Positions 1-4,083 of a stretch of 64,000 nucleotides of DNA are shown piece after piece (the first letter of the stretch is position 1; each line of letters opens with the position of its first letter). A program made the position numbers and the translations under genes. Source of the DNA: Kamptonema sp. UHCC 0994. GTDB taxonomy: Bacteria > Cyanobacteriota > Cyanobacteriia > Cyanobacteriales > Microcoleaceae. The notes under the pieces are model-generated. The model made no database searches. It was given only the letters and a program-made list of their open reading frames with translations, and had not been told where the DNA came from. The stretch lies in NCBI RefSeq assembly GCF_029167235.1, contig NZ_JARFTR010000065.1, forward strand, positions 1 through 64,000, written 5' to 3'.

Positions 1-177
1 CGGTATCTTTACCGCCCAGAGGGCGGCGTTACGTAAATTCCCCACTATTCCGTTAGCGACTTAGGGGGTAAGCGCAAAAAGTGCGATCGCACTTTCTCGA
101 TCGCTATTGCCTCATAACCAAACTCATCCGCTAAATCTTCCCCTCCAAAGCGGAACAAATTTTTTTTGTAGTACCCC
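1..177. other. Non-coding upstream region with hairpins
   Basis: No convincing gene is visible. Two overlapping inverted repeats open the window (CGGTA...TACCG at 1-14 and CCGCCC...GGGCGG at 13-27), which could be the end of an upstream transcript. An 18-nt perfect palindrome centred on the HIP1 octamer lies at 78-95. Confidence 0.4.
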
Positions 178-206
178 TTGACATTTTGTAGTATGTTATG
201 TAGTAT
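178..206 (+). promoter_or_regulatory. Sigma70-type promoter P1
   Basis: A perfect TTGACA at 178-183 and TAGTAT at 201-206 are separated by exactly 17 nt. The spacer and -10 region share the motif GTAGTAT...ATGTAGTAT with a second promoter 272 nt downstream, so the two are probably duplicates. Transcription would start at about 213, which is the A of an ATG. Confidence 0.7.
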
Positions 207-212
207 GTATAC

Positions 213-278
213 ATGGCTGACGAAAAAGAGTTTAAAACCTTTGCTTCACAAGCCATCTGCACCTTTAAAGCTAAATAA
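213..278 (+). CDS. Possible leaderless 21-aa peptide
   Basis: The ATG lies 6 nt after the -10 box of P1, so the predicted +1 coincides with the start codon and the mRNA would have no leader. The reading frame runs 21 codons (MADEKEFKTF...) to TAA. The peptide is charged at its start and I recognise no family. A second ORF of similar length sits at the identical distance from the second promoter, which is the main reason to list it. It could equally be a non-coding leader transcript. Confidence 0.35.
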   Translation: MADEKEFKTFASQAICTFKAK

Positions 279-449
279 GTCCTATAAGCAAGAGTCATGT
301 CATTAACTCTTGGACAAAAGCGGTACTTAGCCCTAATGTAAGACATCCCAGGGGTTGTAATACATAGACTACACCGCCCACAGTCCAAACTCCAGTTATT
401 GAAACTCGGAAATTCCACAGCCACAAGCAAAAAAAACTTCCGCAAACTC
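279..449. other. Spacer between the two promoters, no gene seen
   Basis: No ORF on either strand has a convincing start. A short hairpin (GACT...AGTC, about 352-370) encloses ACACCGCCC, a string also found in the 16S rRNA decoding region, but the match is too short to claim homology. Confidence 0.3.
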
Positions 450-478
450 TTGACAAGCTTGTAGTATTTATGTAGTAT
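450..478 (+). promoter_or_regulatory. Sigma70-type promoter P2 of the tRNA array
   Basis: TTGACA at 450-455, a 17-nt spacer and TAGTAT at 473-478 repeat the layout and much of the spacer sequence of P1. It is the nearest strong promoter to the first tRNA (564) and probably drives the array. The predicted +1 at about 485 is again the A of an ATG. Confidence 0.7.
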
Positions 479-484
479 TAATGT

Positions 485-553
485 ATGACAGAGGGGAAAG
501 AGCCTCAAAGCTCCAACCCAAAAACCAACCGAACCTTGAAAACAGAATATTAA
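485..553 (+). CDS. Possible leaderless 22-aa peptide ahead of the array
   Basis: ATG starts 6 nt after the -10 box, exactly as at P1, and the frame (MTEGKEPQSS...) ends with TAA 10 nt before tRNA-Asp. The peptide is polar, rich in Lys, Thr and Asn, and matches no family I know. Like the first small ORF it begins with Met, a small residue, then acidic and Lys-Glu residues. It may instead be merely the 5' leader of the tRNA precursor. Confidence 0.35.
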   Translation: MTEGKEPQSSNPKTNRTLKTEY

Positions 554-563
554 CCTATTTTAT

Positions 564-637
564 GGGGGTATAGCTCAAATGGTTAGAGCAGTCGCCTGTC
601 GAGCGAAAGGTTGCGAGTTCAAGTCTCGTTACTCCCG
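564..637 (+). tRNA. tRNA-Asp (GTC)
   Basis: Type I cloverleaf with acceptor GGGGGTA/TACTCCC. The anticodon loop CTGTCGA gives GTC, and the T-loop is TTCAAGT. It is the first tRNA of the array. Confidence 0.95.
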
Positions 638-658
638 TAAACAAATCATATCAGATTT

Positions 659-708
659 GCCAACAGTTAAGGGTTAACAATTAACAGTTAACCCTTAACC
701 CTTAACAT
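659..708. repeat. Short tandem repeat of GTTAACA-type heptads
   Basis: Degenerate head-to-tail copies of TTAACAGTTAACCC separate tRNA-Asp and tRNA-Cys. Closely similar tracts occur at 16169-16225 after the GDT1 gene, so this is a dispersed low-complexity repeat of the genome. Confidence 0.7.
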
Positions 709-712
709 TTCA

Positions 713-786
713 GGTTAGGTGGCCGAGTGGTTGAAGGCATTGGTCTGCAAAACCAATATTCGTGGGTTCAAATCCCACTCTAACCT
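713..786 (+). tRNA. tRNA-Cys (GCA)
   Basis: Acceptor GGTTAGG/TCTAACC, anticodon stem TTGGT/ACCAA, loop CTGCAAA giving GCA, and a standard T-loop TTCAAAT. Confidence 0.95.
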
Positions 787-796
787 CTGGCAAAAT

Positions 797-868
797 AGCA
801 GCGTAGCTTAATGGTAAAGTCCCAAGTTCATACCTTGGTTAATATCGGTTCAAATCCGATCGCTGCGA
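797..868 (+). tRNA. tRNA with CAT anticodon (Met or lysidine-Ile)
   Basis: Anticodon stem CCAAG/CTTGG encloses TTCATAC. Pair 1:72 is an A.G mismatch, and ACCA is encoded at the 3' end. The GGG/CCC anticodon-stem triplet typical of initiators is absent, so initiator, elongator and Ile2 roles cannot be told apart by eye. Confidence 0.85.
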
Positions 869-874
869 CCAAAA

Positions 875-946
875 GTAGGGATAGTGTAACTGGTAACATT
901 ACGGTCTCCAAAACCGTCGATCTGAGTTCAAATCTCAGTCCCTTCG
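875..946 (+). tRNA. tRNA-Trp (CCA)
   Basis: Anticodon stem ACGGT/ACCGT encloses CTCCAAA. The acceptor GTAGGGA/TCCCTTC has one T-T mismatch. The 3' CCA is encoded (947-949). Confidence 0.9.
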
Positions 947-954
947 CCAATTAT

Positions 955-1027
955 GGTGCTGTAGGCAAATGGTTAAGCCACCTGACTTTCGATCAGGTAA
1001 TTGCGGGTTCAACTCCCGTCAGCACTT
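955..1027 (+). tRNA. tRNA-Glu (TTC)
   Basis: Acceptor GGTGCTG/CAGCACT, anticodon stem CCTGA/TCAGG, loop CTTTCGA giving TTC, and T-loop TTCAACT. Confidence 0.95.
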
Positions 1028-1033
1028 CCTTGT

Positions 1034-1106
1034 GGGTTGTTGGCAGAATGGTTTTTGCAGCCGCCTTTTAAGCGGAAGGATCGAGGTTCAATTCCTCGAC
1101 AACCCA
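1034..1106 (+). tRNA. tRNA-Lys (TTT)
   Basis: Acceptor GGGTTGT/ACAACCC. The anticodon loop CTTTTAA gives TTT. The 3' CCA is encoded directly after the discriminator A. Confidence 0.95.
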
Positions 1107-1132
1107 CCAATTTTATATTTAATTTCTATCTT

Positions 1133-1215
1133 GGGTCGGCCCTCCTATAGGTGTAGGAAGCTGTCTGTAAAACAGTGGTTTAATACGATTGCTGGTTCAA
1201 TTCCAGCTCGACCCA
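1133..1215 (+). tRNA. tRNA-Tyr (GTA)
   Basis: An 83-nt gene with a long variable arm, as expected for bacterial tRNA-Tyr. Acceptor GGGTCGG/CTCGACCC region; the loop CTGTAAA gives GTA. Confidence 0.93.
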
Positions 1216-1216
1216 T

Positions 1217-1289
1217 AGCGGGATAGAGTAGTGGTTACTCACAGGTTTCATACGCCTGTTTTACGAAGGTTAGATTCCTTCTCCCGCGT
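1217..1289 (+). tRNA. tRNA with CAT anticodon (second copy)
   Basis: Anticodon stem CAGGT/GCCTG encloses TTCATAC. Positions 1 and 72 form an A.G mismatch like the other CAT tRNA, and a T discriminator is followed by encoded CCA. The D-arm GAGT/ACTC resembles an initiator tRNA, but the three G:C pairs of the anticodon stem are missing. Confidence 0.85.
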
Positions 1290-1295
1290 CCAAAA

Positions 1296-1380
1296 GGAGA
1301 GGTGGCCGAGAGGCTGATGGCATCTGTTTGCTAAACAGAATCGGGTAATTCCGACGCAGGTTCAAATCCTGTTCTCTCCG
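1296..1380 (+). tRNA. tRNA-Ser (GCT)
   Basis: An 85-nt type II tRNA with a long variable arm. Acceptor GGAGAGG/TCTCTCC, anticodon stem TCTGT/ACAGA, loop TTGCTAA. Confidence 0.95.
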
Positions 1381-1385
1381 CTTTT

Positions 1386-1459
1386 CCCCCAGTAGCTCAG
1401 TTGGTAGTAGCGCTTGTTTGAAGAACAAGAGGTCGTCGGATCGAAACCGACCTGGGGGG
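1386..1459 (+). tRNA. tRNA-Phe (GAA)
   Basis: Acceptor CCCCCAG/CTGGGGG, anticodon stem CTTGT/ACAAG, loop TTGAAGA. The T-loop is ATCGAAA instead of the usual TTC start. Confidence 0.93.
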
Positions 1460-1466
1460 CTGGCAT

Positions 1467-1538
1467 TGTCCTGTAGCTCAGTGGTAGAGCGATCGCCTGT
1501 TAAGCGAAATGTCGTAGGTTCAATCCCTACCAGGACAG
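1467..1538 (+). tRNA. tRNA-Asn (GTT)
   Basis: Acceptor TGTCCTG/CAGGACA and loop CTGTTAA giving GTT. A run of T follows the gene. Confidence 0.95.
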
Positions 1539-1551
1539 CCTTTTTTTGAAT

Positions 1552-1627
1552 TGCCGGGTAGACAAATCCGTAAAGTCACCCATCTCTGAAATGGGAATTT
1601 ATGTAGGTTCAAAGCCTACTCCGGCAG
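1552..1627 (+). tRNA. tRNA-Gln (CTG)
   Basis: Acceptor TGCCGGG/TCCGGCA, anticodon stem CCCAT/ATGGG, loop CTCTGAA giving CTG. It sits directly before a second Gln tRNA. Confidence 0.9.
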
Positions 1628-1635
1628 TCAATTAT

Positions 1636-1709
1636 TGGGAAGTCGCCTAATCGGTATGGCACCGCTCTTTGAAAGCGGACAAATGTAGGTTCAAACCCTA
1701 CCTTCCCAG
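1636..1709 (+). tRNA. tRNA-Gln (TTG)
   Basis: Acceptor TGGGAAG/CTTCCCA, anticodon stem CCGCT/AGCGG, loop CTTTGAA giving TTG. Confidence 0.95.
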
Positions 1710-1738
1710 TTCTGCTATTAGCAAAGCAGATTAATTAA

Positions 1739-1812
1739 ACTCCTGTAGCCCAACTGGAAGAGGCCGCAAGCTCAAACCTTGTGTTGTGTGAGTTCAAATC
1801 TCATCAGGAGTA
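1739..1812 (+). tRNA. tRNA with Leu anticodon CAA but type I fold
   Basis: Acceptor ACTCCTG/CAGGAGT, anticodon stem GCAAG/CTTGT, loop CTCAAAC giving CAA. The gene is 74 nt long with a five-base variable loop, whereas genuine bacterial tRNA-Leu has a long variable arm. The amino acid identity is therefore uncertain. Confidence 0.8.
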
Positions 1813-1837
1813 GTAAATTTTCCAGTAAATTCTACTT

Positions 1838-1918
1838 GCTCCTGTGGCGGAATTGGCATACGCGGCAGACTTAAAATCTGTTCTATTTTGATTGTGGGTT
1901 CGACTCCCACCTGGAGCA
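1838..1918 (+). tRNA. tRNA-Leu (TAA)
   Basis: A normal 81-nt type II leucine tRNA with a long variable arm. Loop CTTAAAA gives TAA, and the T-loop is TTCGACT. Confidence 0.93.
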
Positions 1919-1922
1919 TGAA

Positions 1923-1995
1923 CGGGATGTAATTCAGCGGCCAGAAGCCTTGGTTTGGGGCCAAGGAGTCGTTGGTTCAAATCCAACCATCCCGA
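1923..1995 (+). tRNA. tRNA-Pro (TGG)
   Basis: Acceptor CGGGATG/CATCCCG, anticodon stem CTTGG/CCAAG, loop TTTGGGG giving TGG. Confidence 0.93.
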
Positions 1996-1999
1996 CTTT

Positions 2000-2073
2000 A
2001 CCTCTGTGATGTAATTGGAAAACATCGCTCGCTTAGAACGAGTGTTTTGCAGGTTCGAGGCCTGTCAGGGGTA
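2000..2073 (+). tRNA. tRNA with Leu anticodon TAG but type I fold
   Basis: Acceptor ACCTCTG/CAGGGGT, anticodon stem GCTCG/CGAGT, loop CTTAGAA giving TAG. It is 74 nt long and lacks the long variable arm of leucine tRNAs, like the CAA tRNA of this array. The D-arm is irregular. Confidence 0.75.
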
Positions 2074-2141
2074 TTAGGTGTTAAACCTAAATGCGTGAAA
2101 TGTGGCAATTTCACTACTCAAATCGTAATAAGTCAACTCCT
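2074..2141. other. Two consecutive hairpins ending the first tRNA block
   Basis: TTAGGT/ACCTAA (2075-2091) and GTGAAAT/ATTTCAC (about 2095-2114) form adjacent stem-loops between tRNA(TAG) and the convergent endonuclease gene. There is no clear U-tract, so a terminator role is uncertain. Confidence 0.4.
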
Positions 2142-2774
2142 TTAGATTTTAAAGTGAGCCAACTTGTTATTGATAACCTGAGTAACAATTTGTAGGTACT
2201 TCTGAGCTTTATCTACCTTAAAGTATGTAAATCCCGAAGTATCAATAATACATAGCTCTATACCATTTTCTAAGCAAGCTTGAAACTTTCTTTCATCATT
2301 GTTTTGAATTTGTGATAGTTTGTTTTCTCCATAAATAGGCTCATAATGGAAAATTCCGTTAAGTTCTATGGCTAGGTCAATAGATGGAATATGGATGTCT
2401 AACTCGGCGTTAATAGCATCCTTACGATTGTAATGTATTTCTAAGTTGGGATAAATTAGCGATAGCTGAGATTCTAGCCAAATTTCAAGTTTTGATCTGC
2501 GATTTCCTTTGGTTTTATTACGGTTTGAATAACTAGCAGAGCAGGAGCGAGAACAAAAATTATGCTTGGTTTTTTTGATCTGAACTTCTTCTTTGATAAA
2601 GGTAGTATTGCACCAGGCGCAAACAACCTGTTTTCTTTTATTCTGAGCCAACCAATGACATTCTTTTGAACAAAACTGATTCCAGTCTTTTTTTACATCT
2701 TGGTTGTACTTACTAACAGAGCGATTAAATTGTTTGTTGCAGTAAGCGCATACTACTTCTACTTTCTTAATCAT
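2142..2774 (-). CDS. Zinc-finger Vsr-like endonuclease inside the tRNA array
   Basis: The protein (210 aa from the preferred ATG at 2774; a longer frame adds 29 hydrophobic residues without support) starts with two Cys-rich knuckles, CAYC...FCSKEC and CAWC...FCSRSC. A C-terminal domain carries ELDIHIPSIDLAIELNGIFHY, which has the D...ExN core of the PD-(D/E)xK/Vsr-like nucleases that also occur in homing endonucleases. It lies on the strand opposite to the tRNAs and splits the array between tRNA(TAG) and tRNA-Thr. Free-standing endonucleases of this kind often spread by cutting conserved genes; here the tRNA array would be the target. That role is inferred from position only. Confidence 0.7.
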   Translation of the reverse strand: MIKKVEVVCAYCNKQFNRSVSKYNQDVKKDWNQFCSKECHWLAQNKRKQVVCAWCNTTFIKEEVQIKKTKHNFCSRSCSASYSNRNKTKGNRRSKLEIWLESQLSLIYPNLEIHYNRKDAINAELDIHIPSIDLAIELNGIFHYEPIYGENKLSQIQNNDERKFQACLENGIELCIIDTSGFTYFKVDKAQKYLQIVTQVINNKLAHFKI

Positions 2775-2871
2775 AGCTGTGAGGTATAGCAATAAAAAAA
2801 TTATAGCATAATTTTTGTTTTCAAATCCAGTCGGAAGTATATTTATTTCAGATCTAGCCATCTGATTAAAT

Positions 2872-2945
2872 GCTGGTGTAGCTCAATCAGGCAGAGCAAC
2901 TGATTTGTAATCAGTCGGTTGTAGGTTCAATTCCTATCACCAGCC
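2872..2945 (+). tRNA. tRNA-Thr (TGT)
   Basis: Acceptor GCTGGTG/CACCAGC, anticodon stem ACTGA/TCAGT, loop TTTGTAA. The discriminator appears to be C, which is unusual for a threonine tRNA. Confidence 0.92.
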
Positions 2946-2952
2946 TCAGAAT

Positions 2953-3023
2953 GCGGATATGGTGCAATGGTAGCATCTGAGTCTTCCAAACTCGCGATAC
3001 GGGTTCAAATCCCGTTATCCGCT
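2953..3023 (+). tRNA. tRNA-Gly (TCC)
   Basis: Acceptor GCGGATA/TATCCGC, loop CTTCCAA giving TCC, T-loop TTCAAAT. Confidence 0.95.
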
Positions 3024-3033
3024 CTGATAGTTT

Positions 3034-3105
3034 GCGGGTGTGATGTAGCGGCTAGCATCTGAGTGCGCCACACTCAGCGCATGGGTTCAAATCCCGTCAC
3101 TCGCT
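3034..3105 (+). tRNA. tRNA-Gly (GCC)
   Basis: Acceptor GCGGGTG/CACTCGC, anticodon stem TGAGT/ACTCA, loop GCGCCAC giving GCC. Position 33 is C rather than the near-universal U. Confidence 0.88.
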
Positions 3106-3110
3106 TTGAT

Positions 3111-3183
3111 AGTCCTGTAGCTCAGTTGGGAGAGCGCCTCTCTTACAAAGAGGATGTCGCGGGTTCAATTCCTGCCAGGATTA
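3111..3183 (+). tRNA. tRNA-Val (TAC)
   Basis: Acceptor AGTCCTG/CAGGATT, anticodon stem CCTCT/AGAGG, loop CTTACAA. Discriminator A is followed by encoded CCA. Confidence 0.94.
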
Positions 3184-3192
3184 CCAATTTAC

Positions 3193-3265
3193 GGGAGTGT
3201 AGCTCAACGGATAGAGCGCCACGCTTCGGACGTGGATGTTGTGGGTTCAACCCCTACCACTCTCG
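3193..3265 (+). tRNA. tRNA-Arg (TCG)
   Basis: Acceptor GGGAGTG/CACTCTC, anticodon stem CCACG/CGTGG, loop CTTCGGA giving TCG. It forms the 5' border of the rRNA-mimic RNA. Confidence 0.94.
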
Positions 3266-3364
3266 TTGTCTTTACTTGAAATTAAAGAGGTGATTCCGTT
3301 GAATGATTAATTTTTTATAGTAAAAGCGATTGCATTTTGCGTACCCTAACTTTTAGAGCTTACA

Positions 3365-3388
3365 TACTTTAGTACGAGAGGAAAAGTA
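3365..3388 (+). other. Sarcin-ricin-loop hairpin
   Basis: The invariant 12-nt core AGTACGAGAGGA of 23S helix 95 is present exactly (3371-3382). It sits on a perfect 6-bp stem TACTTT/AAAGTA whose sequence differs from rRNA as I know it (E. coli has a G+C-rich stem). An intact core on a rebuilt stem indicates selection on the fold. Confidence 0.88.
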
Positions 3389-3436
3389 ACGCTGTCAAAA
3401 AGCAGTGTGCGTTTGCAAACAAGGAGTGCAAAGAAC

Positions 3437-3492
3437 CCGATAGGTAGGCTTAGAAGTAGCAATCCTTTAAAGAGTGTGTAATAACTCATCGG
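3437..3492 (+). other. GTPase-associated-centre analogue (23S helices 43/44)
   Basis: These 56 nt align without gaps to E. coli 23S positions 1052-1107 as I recall that sequence; I count 42 identities by hand. The outer stem is CCGAT/ATCGG instead of CCAGG/ACUGG-type pairing, and 1058:1080 changes from U-A to G-C, both keeping pairing. The GCTTAGAAG hairpin loop with the A1067 equivalent (3452) and the GTAATA loop with the A1095 equivalent (3480) are kept. These are the residues contacted by EF-G and thiostrepton near protein L11. Confidence 0.85.
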
Positions 3493-3585
3493 CGGAGTCC
3501 CTTTAGTAGCTGAGAAAACGCAAAGTGCTCTTATTACTTGTACGCTACTCCGATGCGATCGCTTCTAATAATTCACAAGTTTTAT

Positions 3586-3659
3586 GGGAGTGTAACTCAA
3601 CTGGATAGAGTGTCGAGCTTCTACCTCGAATGTTGTGGGTTCAAGTCCTACCACTCCTG
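3586..3659 (+). tRNA. tRNA-Arg (TCT)
   Basis: Acceptor GGGAGTG/CACTCCT, anticodon stem TCGAG/CTCGA, loop CTTCTAC giving TCT. The sequence is close to tRNA-Arg(TCG) outside the anticodon arm. Confidence 0.93.
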
Positions 3660-3665
3660 CTGAAT

Positions 3666-3739
3666 GGGTCTGTAGCTTAATTGGAAAAGCATCTAGCTGG
3701 CTGCTAGAAAGATGTCAGTTCAAATCTGACCAGAATCCA
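3666..3739 (+). tRNA. tRNA-Ala (GGC)
   Basis: Anticodon stem TCTAG/CTAGA encloses CTGGCTG. The acceptor GGGTCTG pairs with CAGAATCC only if one A bulges out. Discriminator A is followed by encoded CCA. Confidence 0.85.
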
Positions 3740-3758
3740 CCAAATAGTTAATTAAATT

Positions 3759-3831
3759 GGGTCTGTAGTTCTAATGGGAGAACGCTTCTCTTGCAAAGAA
3801 GAGGTTGTGGGTTCGACCCCCATCAGATCCA
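3759..3831 (+). tRNA. tRNA-Ala (TGC)
   Basis: Acceptor GGGTCTG/CAGATCC, anticodon stem CTTCT/AGAAG, loop CTTGCAA. Confidence 0.94.
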
Positions 3832-3833
3832 CT

Positions 3834-3907
3834 GTGTCTGAAGCCAAAGTGGTAGCGGCGCTGGTTTGTGGAACCAGTAATAGCGGGTTCAATTCCCGTC
3901 AGACACC
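3834..3907 (+). tRNA. tRNA-His (GTG)
   Basis: Acceptor GTGTCTG/CAGACAC with discriminator C73 and loop TTGTGGA giving GTG. The base before position 1 is T, so the G-1 that normally pairs with C73 in bacterial tRNA-His is not encoded. Confidence 0.88.
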
Positions 3908-3911
3908 CCTT

Positions 3912-3997
3912 GGAAGATGCCGCTGAATGGCCGGCAACTGGTCTTGAAAACCAGGGTATAGCTAATAACTATAGGGGTTCGATTCCTCCATCTTCCT
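3912..3997 (+). tRNA. tRNA-Ser (TGA)
   Basis: An 86-nt type II tRNA with a long variable arm. Acceptor GGAAGAT/ATCTTCC, anticodon stem CTGGT/ACCAG, loop CTTGAAA. Confidence 0.93.
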
Positions 3998-4002
3998 CTC
4001 AA

Positions 4003-4074
4003 CCACTGGGAGCCAGAAAGTGCGGCGCTGTGCTGATAACACAGAGATAGGAGGGGCAGTACCTCCCTGGTGGA
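4003..4074 (+). tRNA. Atypical tRNA-Ile (GAT)
   Basis: Anticodon stem CTGTG/CACAG encloses CTGATAA, giving GAT. The acceptor CCACTGG/CTGGTGG pairs, but the T-arm GGAGG/CCTCC carries the loop GGCAGTA instead of TTCRANY, and the D-loop lacks the GG pair. The same T-loop and 3' side recur in the tRNA-like fold at 5407-5473. Confidence 0.7.
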
Positions 4075-4083
4075 TTTCCTGTA

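Larger units (their letters stand above)
3324..3564 (+). ncRNA. Structured RNA mimicking the 23S rRNA factor-binding centre
   Basis: A ~241-nt non-coding segment lies between tRNA-Arg(TCG) and tRNA-Arg(TCT). Its ends pair: 3324-3335 with 3553-3564, twelve base pairs including one G.U, and inside that 3339-3344 (GCGTAC) with 3540-3545 (GTACGC). Within it, 3365-3388 is a sarcin-ricin-loop hairpin and 3437-3492 is an analogue of the 23S GTPase-associated centre. A third hairpin (about 3389-3413) lies between them, and a distal arm (AGTAGC with GCTACT, alternative to CGGAGT with ACTCCG) lies after them. In 23S rRNA the GTPase-associated centre precedes the sarcin-ricin loop by about 1.5 kb; here the order is reversed and they are 48 nt apart. 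RNase P and RNase Z processing of the flanking tRNAs would release it. Function is unknown; a decoy for translation factors, ribotoxins or ribosome-targeting antibiotics is possible. Confidence 0.8.

Noticed and set aside
352-370. ACACCGCCC in a small hairpin, similar to the 16S decoding region
   Set aside because: Only nine bases agree; chance is likely.
131-508. 125-codon minus-strand ORF
   Set aside because: It overlaps two strong plus-strand promoters, has no ribosome binding site and no recognisable domain.
811-1226. Overlapping ORFs of about 85 codons in the tRNA array
   Set aside because: They run across tRNA genes and are by-products of stop-poor tRNA sequence.
2118-2142. AATCGTAATAAGTCAACTCC resembles the 3' end of 16S rRNA (GTCGTAACAAGGTAAC)
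   Set aside because: The match is short and imperfect and the partner strand of helix 44 is absent, so I cannot claim a second rRNA mimic.
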